NCBI RefSeq assembly: GCF_001905095.1
Contig: NZ_LWLS01000098.1
Span: 1-50,224, forward strand
Source: Micromonospora sp. CB01531
Lineage (GTDB): Bacteria > Actinomycetota > Actinomycetes > Mycobacteriales > Micromonosporaceae
DNA: 50,224 bases
Direction: 5' to 3'
Position numbers and translations under genes: made by a program. The notes beneath the pieces are model-generated. The model had not been told where the DNA came from. It saw only the letters and a list, made by a program, of their open reading frames with translations, and searched no databases. Below, piece by piece: positions 7,318 to 15,240 of the stretch. Numbering within the stretch: the stretch's first letter is position 1; every line of letters starts with the position of its first letter.

Positions 7318-10281
7318 ATGGCCGAACGCCTGACGCCGGGTGTCTACATCGAGGAGAAGTCTGGTGGCGTGCGCCCGATCCAGGGCGCTGTCACCTCCAC
7401 CGCCGGGTTCGTTGGCGAGGCCGAGCGGGGGATACCCGGGCGCGCCACGTTCATCAGCCGGCCGGGTGACTACGGCCGCGTCTTCGGCGGCCATCGCCGC
7501 GACGCCGCCGGGCACCTGGCCGCCGCCGTGCAGTCCTTCTTCGAGGCCGGCGGCCGCCGGGCGTTCGTGGTCCGCGTGCTGCCTGGCGACGCCACGGCCG
7601 GCGCCTCCGAGGAGTTGCCGGCCCGCGGCCCTGACCCGTGGGGGGTCGAGCGGCCGGTGCTGCGCCTGCGTGCCAAGGGCACCGGCGTGTGGGCCGACGG
7701 CCTGCGCGTGCACGTCGAGCCGTCGACGGCGTTCACCGACGTCGCGTTCCGGCTCCGGATCGAGGTCGCCGAGAACGGTCGGACGCGTACCCTCGAGACG
7801 TTCGACAACGTGCGGATGGATCCGGGCCACGAGGACTACGTCGGCGCAGTCCTGGAACGCTCGCAGTTCGTCGCCGTCGATGACCTCTACGATCAGTCGC
7901 TGGACGCGGAGCCGCGGACGCTGCCGCCGACCCCCGAGTCGGTCGCCGCGCTGGTCTCCCGGGAGCCGTCCGCGGACGGTGCCCGCTTCGCGGTGCCCCG
8001 GGCCGCGCGGCTCCAGCTGCGCTGGGCGGACGCCCTCTCCGGGCGGTCCTCCGGCGACACGGCCACCGTCGTCGTGTTCGACGATGACGACACCCCGGGC
8101 ACCGTCGACGGCGACGACGTGCTGATGACCACCGGTGAGTTCGCGGCGTGGCTGGACGAGCAGCTCGGCGACGACTTCCGGGTCACCGGGTCCGGCCTGC
8201 CGGCCGCCCTGACCACTACGGACGGCCCGTGGGACACCTCCGGCGGCGACCCGGCGGTGTTCCGGGTCAACGGCCAGGCGACGGACCTCACCCTGACACC
8301 GCTTACCGCCGCGGAGTACACATTCGCCGGCGCCCCGTTCGCCTTGGACGGCCACGTGATCGAGCTGCAGGTCGGCACGACGGCGCAGTCGTACCAGCTG
8401 GCGGCAGCGGACGTGACCGCGGGCGCCGCCACCGCCGAACAGCTCGCCGCGGTGCTGAACAGGGAGTTCACCGGCGTTCAGGCGTTCGTCGACGGCGGCG
8501 AGCTGCGACTGCGCACTGATGTCACCGGGCCGGCCGCGAGCATGAACCTCACCGGCCCCACCGCGGCGGTGTTCCAGAATCCCGGGCCGGCCCGGGGCGA
8601 CGGCAACGTGGGCGACCCCACCGCCGTCACAGCGGCCGAGCTCGGGGCGGCGATCAACGCGCTGCCCGGCCTGCCGGTACGGGCGACCGTCCAGGGTGCC
8701 GCCGTCCGGCTCGCCCAGACCGACCTCGACGCACCCCTCACCCTCGAATGGGTCTCCGACCCCGGCCCGGACGAGATCGTCCCGGCGGGCGCCCGGGGCC
8801 CGGTCCAGGGACCGCTGGGCGGCGGCCCGGTGCGGATCGAGCCGGCGATCGCGGCCCCGGCCTTCCTGGTCGCCGCGCTGCCCGGCGGTTCGCTCGACCT
8901 GTCCACCACCGACACCGTCACCGTCACCGCGAGGGCTGGATCGCTCACCCGCGACTACGCCGTGGACGTCACGGCCATGCCGAACCGCGCCACCGTCGGC
9001 CCGGGCACCCTGGTCGACGCGATCAACGGTGCGATCGCGGTAGGGGACGCAGGCCCGCAGCCGCTCGGCGTCACCGCCGAGATCGCCGGCCGGCACCTGG
9101 TGCTGACCGCCCCCGCCCGCGAGGAGGGGATTACGCTGGCACTGGCGGCGAACGGCACCACCCCCCCGTGGAGCGCCCCGGTCGCGGTGCCCGGTCCCGG
9201 CGGCGCGATCGTCGACGATCAGCGGGCCGTGCAGCTGACCGTGGGCGAAGAACTGCAGACCGGCGTCGCGCGGGCCCTGCCCCGGCTGCTCGACAGCGTC
9301 CGCGCGTCCGGTCGCCGGCGCAACGACCCTGTGGACCCGGCGCTGCGGCCGGCGCTCACTGGAGACCGGCCGCTGCGCTTGCTCGGCGGCTCGGACGGCA
9401 CCGGCACCCCGGGACTCACCGAGTACACCGCGGCGCTGTCCGCCTTCGACACAGCCGACCTGGGCATGCTGGCCGCGCCGGGCAAGACCGACGGCGGGTA
9501 CGTGTCTGCGCTGTCCGCATACTGCGACCGGCGGGACATCTTCTATGTCGCCGACGGGATCGGCAGCGTGGAGCGCGACTTCGCCCTGACCGCCGACGAC
9601 GTCCGCCAGTACGTCGAGGGCTTGCCCGCCCGATCCCGCAACGCCGGCATGTTCTACCCCTGGATCCAGATGCCCGACCCGGTCGGCATTGGCCGCGACC
9701 CACGCCGGTTCGTGCCGCCGTCCGGGCACGTCTGCGGGGTGTTTGCCCGCACCGACGCCACCCGCGGGGTGTGGAAGGCGCCGGCCGGCGTGGAGGCCGT
9801 GGTGAGCGGCGCCATCGGCCTGCAGCACGACCTCGTCGACGCCGACCAGGATCTGCTCAACCCGATCGGGCTGAACTGCATCCGCCAGTTCCCCGGCGCC
9901 GGGATCGTCGCCTGGGGATCGCGCACGCTGGCGTCGGAGTCCGATCCCGAGTGGCGGTATGTGCCGGTGCGCCGTACCGCGCTGTTCCTGAAGGAATCGT
10001 TGCGGCGTGGCCTGCAGTGGGCGGTATTCGAGCCGAACGACGAGGACCTCTGGGCGCAGATCCGGCTCAACGTCACCGCGTTCATGCTCGGCCTGTTCCG
10101 GCAGGGCGCGTTCCAGGGCGCCACCCCCGACGAGGCCTTCCTGGTGCAGTGCGACCGCGACACCAACCCGCAGGAGTTGGTGGATCAGGGCATCGTCACC
10201 ACCCGGGTAGCGTTCGCACCGCTCAAGCCCGCCGAGTTCGTCGTCGTCGAGCTCAGCCAGAAGGCGCTGGTGTCGGCATGA
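7318..10281 (+). CDS. Contractile tail sheath protein, unusually large
   Basis: 987 residues, ATG at 7318 with AGGAG upstream. The N-terminus (LTPGVYIEEKSGGVRPI, then VTSTAGFVGEAERG) and the C-terminal third (DRRDIFYVADGIGS, LNPIGLNCIRQFPGAGIVAW, WRYVPVRRTALFLKESLRRG, GLFRQGAFQGATPDEAF, GIVTTRVAFAPLKPAEFVV) are classic sheath signatures shared by T4 gp18 and Afp2-4/Pvc2-4. Typical eCIS sheaths are about 350-500 residues; this one has a beta-rich insertion of roughly 420 residues between about 230 and 650. The insertion contains three similar units ending in LAAVLN...GVQAFVDGGELRLRT, LGAAIN...VRATVQGAAVRLAQT and LVDAIN...VTAEIAGRHLVLTA, a pattern like flagellin IN motifs. It should lie on the outer face of the sheath. 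Only one sheath gene is present. Confidence 0.95.
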   Translation: MAERLTPGVYIEEKSGGVRPIQGAVTSTAGFVGEAERGIPGRATFISRPGDYGRVFGGHRRDAAGHLAAAVQSFFEAGGRRAFVVRVLPGDATAGASEELPARGPDPWGVERPVLRLRAKGTGVWADGLRVHVEPSTAFTDVAFRLRIEVAENGRTRTLETFDNVRMDPGHEDYVGAVLERSQFVAVDDLYDQSLDAEPRTLPPTPESVAALVSREPSADGARFAVPRAARLQLRWADALSGRSSGDTATVVVFDDDDTPGTVDGDDVLMTTGEFAAWLDEQLGDDFRVTGSGLPAALTTTDGPWDTSGGDPAVFRVNGQATDLTLTPLTAAEYTFAGAPFALDGHVIELQVGTTAQSYQLAAADVTAGAATAEQLAAVLNREFTGVQAFVDGGELRLRTDVTGPAASMNLTGPTAAVFQNPGPARGDGNVGDPTAVTAAELGAAINALPGLPVRATVQGAAVRLAQTDLDAPLTLEWVSDPGPDEIVPAGARGPVQGPLGGGPVRIEPAIAAPAFLVAALPGGSLDLSTTDTVTVTARAGSLTRDYAVDVTAMPNRATVGPGTLVDAINGAIAVGDAGPQPLGVTAEIAGRHLVLTAPAREEGITLALAANGTTPPWSAPVAVPGPGGAIVDDQRAVQLTVGEELQTGVARALPRLLDSVRASGRRRNDPVDPALRPALTGDRPLRLLGGSDGTGTPGLTEYTAALSAFDTADLGMLAAPGKTDGGYVSALSAYCDRRDIFYVADGIGSVERDFALTADDVRQYVEGLPARSRNAGMFYPWIQMPDPVGIGRDPRRFVPPSGHVCGVFARTDATRGVWKAPAGVEAVVSGAIGLQHDLVDADQDLLNPIGLNCIRQFPGAGIVAWGSRTLASESDPEWRYVPVRRTALFLKESLRRGLQWAVFEPNDEDLWAQIRLNVTAFMLGLFRQGAFQGATPDEAFLVQCDRDTNPQELVDQGIVTTRVAFAPLKPAEFVVVELSQKALVSA

Positions 10282-10841
10282 GCCTGATGCCCGCCCAGCG
10301 CCGCGACCCGTTGCGCACGTACCGGTTTCGGGTACTGCTCGACGGCCGTAAGGTCGTGGCCGGCGTGCAGAAGGTGTCCGGGCTGGGCGTCACGCTCACC
10401 GCCCGCGAGACCTGGGAGGGCGGCAACAGCTTGCACCGGTACGCCAACCCGGACAGGGCGACCTTCGAGCCGGTAACCCTGCACCAGGGCGTCGCCCTCG
10501 GCACCGACCTCGAGGAGTGGGCCCTCGCCGCGGTGGCCTTCCTGCGTACCGGGATGCCGCCCGCCTCGGGTGCCGCGGTCAAGCGCGATGTCGTGCTCGA
10601 GATGCTCGACCACTGGGCCGCGAACACCCGGCCGGCCGCAGTCCGTTACCTGATCCACAACGCGTGGGTGAGCAAGTACGAGGCCGTGCCCGGGCTCGAC
10701 GCGCTCGGCAACGAGATCGCGCTGCGCTCGGTCGAGCTCACCCACGAGGGCTGGCAGGTCGACCCGCCGCCGGTCCCGCCGGCGCTCCGGCCGGAACTCG
10801 GCGACTTCCCGATCCCGACCGGCGACACGCGCCCGGGGTGA
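10278..10841 (+). CDS. Inner tube protein 1 (gp19-like)
   Basis: 187 residues; ATG at 10278 overlaps the sheath stop (ATGA). It starts RRDPLRTYRFRVLLDGRKVV and has GVQKVSGLGVTLTARETWEGG, ATFEPVTLHQGVALGTDLEEW, YLIHNAWVSKYEAVPGLDAL and LRSVELTHEGWQV, the standard order of the T4 gp19/phage tail tube family. These proteins stack as hexameric rings to make the tube that the sheath drives outward. Its position right after the sheath is typical. Confidence 0.93.
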   Translation: MSLMPAQRRDPLRTYRFRVLLDGRKVVAGVQKVSGLGVTLTARETWEGGNSLHRYANPDRATFEPVTLHQGVALGTDLEEWALAAVAFLRTGMPPASGAAVKRDVVLEMLDHWAANTRPAAVRYLIHNAWVSKYEAVPGLDALGNEIALRSVELTHEGWQVDPPPVPPALRPELGDFPIPTGDTRPG

Positions 10842-10899
10842 CCGCCCTCGGCACCGAACACAGTTCACCGTGCACAGCACAATGACAGGAGGCGGGCGG

Positions 10900-11394
10900 A
10901 TGGCCCGGTTCAGCGACGCCGCGAAGCGTGACCCGTACCGCAATTTCAACTTCCGGATCAAGTTCGGCACCGAGTTGGTCGCGGCCTGCCGGAAGATGTC
11001 CGCCCTCGACGTGACGGTCCACATGACCCCGTTTCGGGCCGGCGACAGCGTGACCTCGGTCGAGGAAAAGTCGCCGGGCCGCACCGCGTACGGCGACGTC
11101 ACGTTCGAGGCCGGCGTCACCGACAACCACCTCTTCGAGACCTGGGCCAATCAGCTCGCCGACCTCAACGACCGGCCGGTCCGGCTGCCGGACAACCAGT
11201 TCCGCCGCGAGGTGACGATCGAGGTGATGGACATCGACCGCATCTCGGTGGTTCGGACCTACGTGCTGCACCGGGCCTGGGTAACCAAGTACACGGCGAT
11301 GTCCGACCTGGCCGGCGACGGCAACGACGTGATCATCGAGTCGGTGGTGATGGTCCACGAGGGCTTCACGCGAGAGCCGAACGCGGGGGCCTGA
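10900..11394 (+). CDS. Inner tube protein 2 (gp19-like)
   Basis: 164 residues from ATG 10900, chosen because AGGAGG lies at 10887-10892; upstream in-frame starts lack a site. It is a paralogue of the preceding gene: AAKRDPYRNFNFRIKFG, CRKMSALDVTVHMTPFRAGD, AYGDVTFEAGVTDNHLFETW, YVLHRAWVTKYTAMSDLAGD and ESVVMVHEGFTRE. Many eCIS loci carry a main tube protein plus a tube-initiator variant at the baseplate. I cannot tell from sequence which of the two forms the bulk tube. The 58-bp space before it is the largest gap in the operon and may hold an internal signal. Confidence 0.92.
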   Translation: MARFSDAAKRDPYRNFNFRIKFGTELVAACRKMSALDVTVHMTPFRAGDSVTSVEEKSPGRTAYGDVTFEAGVTDNHLFETWANQLADLNDRPVRLPDNQFRREVTIEVMDIDRISVVRTYVLHRAWVTKYTAMSDLAGDGNDVIIESVVMVHEGFTREPNAGA

Positions 11395-11397
11395 CCG

Positions 11398-12249
11398 GTG
11401 CCGCGGGAGTCTGTCGTGGACGTCGCGCTCGGCGCCGGGGTCGTCGACCGCGCCGGGACCCGGCACCGGCGCGCCCGGCTGGGCCCGGTCACCGGCGTCG
11501 ACGAGGACCGGGCCGGTGATTTCGGCCCGGTGCCGGATCCGGACGGCCTCGACGACCTGCTGGCTGGTGTGCTGGTCCGGCTCGGCGGTTACGCGCCGGT
11601 CGCCACCGAGGTGGTCGCGGCGCTGACCCGGTCCGACCGGGCCCGGCTGCTGCTCGCGCTGCGCGCCGCACTGGCCGGCGACGAGATCCGGCTGATCGCG
11701 CCCTGCCCCAACCCGGATTGCGGCGAGATCGCCGAGGTGGTGCTGTCGGTGGCTGCGCTGCTCGGACCGGGGCCCGGCACGGCGGACAGCGTCGACGTCG
11801 ACACATCGGACGGTCGTTTCCGTGTGCGCCTGCCGCGCGGTGCCGACGACGCCGCGGTGGCCGTTCTTCCGGACGGCGAGCGCAACGTGGCCCTGTGGCG
11901 CCGGATCGTCGAGCCGGACCCATCCGGCGCCGGGCCGGCGTCGACCGCCGCGCTCGCGGCCGCCCTCGCCGAGCTCGGGGAGTCCGTTTGCGCGCCCGAC
12001 CTGGCGGTGGTGGCGCGCTGCCCGGAGTGCGCGGCCTGGCTCGAGCTCGACCCCGACCCGGCCGACCTGCTCGGCCGGGCGCAGCTGGGCAACGCCGACC
12101 GGCTGCTCGCCGAGGTGCACTGCCTCGCCTACCACTACGGCTGGGCGCAGGCGGACATCCTCGCCCTGTCCCGGAACCGTCGGCACCGCTACCTGGACCT
12201 GCTACGCCGTCAGCTGGACGGCCGTCCGCTCGTCGACCTCGGGAGGTGA
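11398..12249 (+). CDS. Baseplate-assembly protein with two Cys pairs
   Basis: GTG at 11398; 283 residues. A helical region (LDDLLAGVLVRLGGYAPVAT, LTRSDRARLLLALRAALAGD) is followed by CPNPDC (Cys103, Cys108) and, about 100 residues later, CPEC (Cys208, Cys211). Together these could bind one zinc ion. The last ~45 residues (EVHCLAYHYGWAQADILALS, then RRHRYLDLLRR) resemble the short DUF6760-type proteins and the T4 gp26/gp28-like hub assembly proteins that sit here in other eCIS operons, where the tail piece is often a separate gene. Probable role: chaperone or minor component of hub assembly. Confidence 0.65.
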   Translation: MPRESVVDVALGAGVVDRAGTRHRRARLGPVTGVDEDRAGDFGPVPDPDGLDDLLAGVLVRLGGYAPVATEVVAALTRSDRARLLLALRAALAGDEIRLIAPCPNPDCGEIAEVVLSVAALLGPGPGTADSVDVDTSDGRFRVRLPRGADDAAVAVLPDGERNVALWRRIVEPDPSGAGPASTAALAAALAELGESVCAPDLAVVARCPECAAWLELDPDPADLLGRAQLGNADRLLAEVHCLAYHYGWAQADILALSRNRRHRYLDLLRRQLDGRPLVDLGR

Positions 12250-12253
12250 CACC

Positions 12254-12457
12254 ATGACCGACCTGGCCTCGTACGGGCTCAGCAAGCGCCAGCTCGAGTA
12301 CGAACTGCGGTGGCTGATGAACCAGGCACCGACCGACCCGGCGAAGCTGGCCGAATTCCTGGGCAAATGCGTGATCACGTTGATCGACAAGAACAACGCC
12401 GCCCTGGCCCGGTCGGCTGCCGACGCCGCCCGCCCCGACCTGCCCGAACGGCGGTGA
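12254..12457 (+). CDS. Small conserved eCIS protein, 67 aa
   Basis: ATG at 12254 with GGGAGGTG just upstream, 4 nt after the previous stop. The product is a single helical domain: SYGLSKRQLEYELRWLMNQA, then a short turn and LAEFLGKCVITLIDKNNAAL. It has no signal or membrane segment. A small helical gene between the hub-assembly gene and the CIS tube gene is usual in this class of loci; its function is unknown. The tight spacing on both sides supports it being a real part of the operon. Confidence 0.75.
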   Translation: MTDLASYGLSKRQLEYELRWLMNQAPTDPAKLAEFLGKCVITLIDKNNAALARSAADAARPDLPERR

Positions 12458-12462
12458 GCGCG

Positions 12463-13275
12463 ATGCCCCAGCCGACCGCCGCCGATCCCACCCGGGACAC
12501 CGGCCCGCGCAACCTGGACCCGCAGCTCGACGCCCTCGGCCATCGCCTCGAACACGCGGCGCTGGTCCGCATCCCCGACCCCGCCACGGCCACCGGCAAG
12601 GCCCCCGCGCCCGCCGGGGAGCACCAGGTGCTGCGGTTCCAGTACAACCCGGAGACCCTGACCCGTACGCGGCAGGGCAACTGGGAGGCGCGCAAGCTAC
12701 GCCGCAGCGGCGTCTCGCCCCCGCAGGAGGCGCGTACCGAGCGCGGCGGCATGGGCTCGGGCGCTGTCAACGCCGAGTCCGAGCAGATCAGTTTCAAGCT
12801 CGTCTTCGACGCCACCGAGGCGATCCTGGCCGGGCGCGCCGACGCCGGCACCACCGGCGTCCTGCCCGAGCTGGCGTTCCTCGAGATCGGCGCCCGGGGC
12901 CGGGAGAACCCGCCAGCGCCCGCCCCGGCCAAGGCCGCGGCCAGGCCGGGCCAGAAGGCCCAGCCGGTCCGGCCCGACGAGATGCTACTCGTCGTCGGCG
13001 GGCGCGCCTTCCCGGTGGTGATCACCAGCCTGACCATCACCGAACAGAAGTTCCTGCCCACCCTCGTGCCGGTGCGCGCCGAGGTGGAACTGCGGCTGAC
13101 CGTGCTCGAATCCGGCGAGTCCGCGTACCGGCAGTGGATCAGCACGTCCTTCACCGCCCTGATGAAGCAGCGTACGGACGCCGCCGCGGTGGCCGACTTC
13201 GGCGGCTCGCTCAAGGCGGTCACTGACGCGCTGACCACCGCGTTCTCCGGCGGTACGGGAGGGACGGCGACATGA
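12463..13275 (+). CDS. CIS tube / spike-adaptor protein (Afp7-like)
   Basis: 270 residues from ATG 12463; a GTG at 12454 that overlaps the previous stop as GTGA is also possible. Key features are LRFQYNPETLTRTRQGNWEA, an ESEQISFKLVFDATEAILAG strand-turn region, a Pro/Ala-rich linker around residues 145-165, and LVVGGRAFPVVITSLTITEQ followed by FLPTLVPVRAEVELRLTV. This is the pattern of the CIS_tube family (PF19266), which in Afp/Pvc is joined to a LysM domain and links the hub to the tube. Here the LysM part is the next gene. Confidence 0.85.
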   Translation: MPQPTAADPTRDTGPRNLDPQLDALGHRLEHAALVRIPDPATATGKAPAPAGEHQVLRFQYNPETLTRTRQGNWEARKLRRSGVSPPQEARTERGGMGSGAVNAESEQISFKLVFDATEAILAGRADAGTTGVLPELAFLEIGARGRENPPAPAPAKAAARPGQKAQPVRPDEMLLVVGGRAFPVVITSLTITEQKFLPTLVPVRAEVELRLTVLESGESAYRQWISTSFTALMKQRTDAAAVADFGGSLKAVTDALTTAFSGGTGGTAT

Positions 13276-13556
13276 CCAGCCCGGACCGCGGCTCCCGCCA
13301 CTTCGGCACGCCGACCTATCGGCGCGAGGTCGACGGGGTGCAGGGCGAACCGCTGCTGTTCGAACCGCGCCTGCGCACCCCGCCGGAGGCGACCACCCGA
13401 CACCGGGTCGTCGCGGGGGAGCGCCTCGACCTGATCGCCGCGCGGCTGCTCGGCGACCCGCACCGGTACTGGCGGATCGCCGACGCGAACCCGACCGCGG
13501 GCGTGGACGCGCTCGAGGAGCCCGGCCGCGACCTCGACATCCCGGACGGCCGCTGA
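13272..13556 (+). CDS. LysM-domain baseplate protein
   Basis: 94 residues; ATG at 13272 overlaps the previous stop. The C-terminal half is a LysM/tail protein X-like domain: TRHRVVAGERLDLIAARLLG, HRYWRIADANP and a closing LEEPGRDLDIPDG. The N-terminal ~40 residues contain RHFGTPTYRREVDGV, as in CIS LysM proteins. In the family such proteins bind the hub-tube junction. Splitting from the CIS tube gene is a modest variation. Confidence 0.88.
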   Translation: MTSPDRGSRHFGTPTYRREVDGVQGEPLLFEPRLRTPPEATTRHRVVAGERLDLIAARLLGDPHRYWRIADANPTAGVDALEEPGRDLDIPDGR

Positions 13557-14869
13557 TGGCCGGCGCGCAGCGCGACGCGGTCCTGCGACTGTGGCTCGAC
13601 GGCCGTCCGTTCGAGCGCAGCGACCGCTGGGTGCTGCAGGTCGAGGTGGACGAGCGCACCGAGGACGCGTCGACCTTCCGGATCGTGCTCGACCTGAGCC
13701 CGGTCGACGGGCCCGACGGCGGCGACTGGGACCTGCTGGAGCGCGGCCGGTTCGCGCAGGACCTGGGGTTGCCCGACGTCGGCCTGATGCGCCGGGTGAC
13801 CATCGGGTTCGGCCTGACCGGCGGCGACTCGGGTGCCCCCGACGTCGACGAGATCGTGCTCGACGGCTACGTCACGGCCGTGGAGGCGGTCCTCGGCGAG
13901 TCCCGGGTGCCCGACTCGAGCCTGGTACTCACCGGCACCGACGCGATGTGCCTGATGCACCTCAGCACCGCCACCCGGGAGTGGTACGGACTCAGCGACA
14001 GTGACATCGCCGGCGAGCTGTTCGGCAAGTACGGCTTCGCGTCCGGCCCGGCCTCCGTCGAGGCGACTACGCCGATCCGGGAGCAGAGCCGGGCGAGCAT
14101 GGTGCAGCGCGGCACCGACGCGCAGTTCCTGCGTTTGCTGGCCCAGCGCAACGGATACGAGCTGTTCCTCGAACCGGTCCAGGGCGAGGTACGGCCCGGG
14201 TCGCACCCGACGACCTCGGTCACCGGGCACTTCCATGCCGCCCGGCCCGGCGCGGAACCGCAGCCGGTGCTCGAGCTGTTCCCCCGCGAGGCGCCGACCG
14301 TCATCGAGATGCGGGCCCGCTGGGACAGCCACGCCGGTTCGCGCTGGCGCGGCTGGCACATCGACGAGGTGAGCCGGCGGCTGCAACAGGCCGACGTGAC
14401 CGATCCCGGCTACCTGCGGATGGGCAGCCACAGCCGGGGCCAGTTCCTGGCCACCCGGCTCGCCGAGATCGCGCCGGTCCGCGCCGGGACCGCGGTGCCC
14501 GGCACGGCCGGTGACGGCGCGGGCGCGCCATCCGGCGACGCCGCGGTGCAGGTGCTCGACGTGCAGTCCGCCGCCGTCCCGCACTCTGGGGCGGAGCTGC
14601 TCGCGCTGACCCGGGCGGCGTACCGGTCGTCCGACTGGTTCGCCACCGCGCACGCCACCGTCCGCGGCGAGCGGTATCCGGCGATCCTGCGGTCGCGGCG
14701 GCCGGTCGCCCTGGCCGGGGCGGGACACCTGCTCGACGGCACGTGGTACGCGCAGGGCGTCCGGCACCGGTGGGGCGTCGACCCGGCCGAGCCGCACCGC
14801 GAGCAGACCACCACCCGCTACGAGGCCGACGTGACCCTGGTCCGCAACGCCCTGGGCGGCATGCCATGA
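13556..14869 (+). CDS. Hub protein, gp27/late-control-D-like
   Basis: 437 residues; ATG at 13556 overlaps the LysM stop. The N-terminal region (WLDGRPFERSDRWVLQVEVD, then TFRIVLDLSPVDGPDGGD) and the middle (EWYGLSDSDIAGELFGKYGF, SMVQRGTDAQFLRLLAQRNG, YELFLEPVQGE) match the hub domain found in VgrG, P2 gpD and Pvc8. The OB-fold spike that follows this domain in VgrG-type proteins is missing here and appears as a separate gene at 34391. The protein should form the trimeric hub that converts tube six-fold to spike three-fold symmetry. Confidence 0.88.
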   Translation: MAGAQRDAVLRLWLDGRPFERSDRWVLQVEVDERTEDASTFRIVLDLSPVDGPDGGDWDLLERGRFAQDLGLPDVGLMRRVTIGFGLTGGDSGAPDVDEIVLDGYVTAVEAVLGESRVPDSSLVLTGTDAMCLMHLSTATREWYGLSDSDIAGELFGKYGFASGPASVEATTPIREQSRASMVQRGTDAQFLRLLAQRNGYELFLEPVQGEVRPGSHPTTSVTGHFHAARPGAEPQPVLELFPREAPTVIEMRARWDSHAGSRWRGWHIDEVSRRLQQADVTDPGYLRMGSHSRGQFLATRLAEIAPVRAGTAVPGTAGDGAGAPSGDAAVQVLDVQSAAVPHSGAELLALTRAAYRSSDWFATAHATVRGERYPAILRSRRPVALAGAGHLLDGTWYAQGVRHRWGVDPAEPHREQTTTRYEADVTLVRNALGGMP

Positions 14870-15240
14870 CCCGCGCCCTCAGCTTCCCGTTCCACGCCGA
14901 CGACCACGGCGCGGCCGCGACCTCGCCGCTGCCGGACGCGGTCCGCCAGCAGGTCGAGCAGATCCTGCTGACCATCCCCGGCGAACGGGTCGACCGGCCC
15001 GACTTCGGCTGTGGCATTCAGCTGCTCGTGTTCGAGGCGGCCACCCCGACAACCGCGATCTCGACGGAGCACGTGGTGCGCACCGCGTTGCACCGCCACC
15101 TCGCCGATCTCATCGACGTCGAAGGAGTCCGGGTCAGCACCGCCGACGGCGAGCTGCGGGTGGAGATCCTCTACGTGCTGCGCGCCACCGGGCAGGAATC
15201 CGCGCTGACCGTGACGCACCCGCTGGAGGTGCGGGCGTGA
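14866..15240 (+). CDS. Baseplate wedge protein, gp25-like
   Basis: 124 residues; ATG at 14866 overlaps the previous stop as ATGA. Signature stretches are VRQQVEQILLTIPGERVDRP followed by DFGCGIQLLVFEA, then RTALHRHLADLIDVEGVRVS and VEILYVLRATGQ, all typical of the GPW/gp25 family. gp25 starts sheath polymerisation on the baseplate and carries the acidic EPR-like loop (here ERVDRPDFG). Next to gp27-like and gp6-like genes, as in other contractile systems. Confidence 0.93.
   Translation: MTRALSFPFHADDHGAAATSPLPDAVRQQVEQILLTIPGERVDRPDFGCGIQLLVFEAATPTTAISTEHVVRTALHRHLADLIDVEGVRVSTADGELRVEILYVLRATGQESALTVTHPLEVRA

Noticed and set aside
6094..9828. 1244-codon minus-strand open frame opposite the first gene and sheath
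   Set aside because: Low-complexity Gly/Arg-rich antisense frame produced by high third-position GC; the plus strand has clear sheath motifs, ribosome binding sites and coupled starts.
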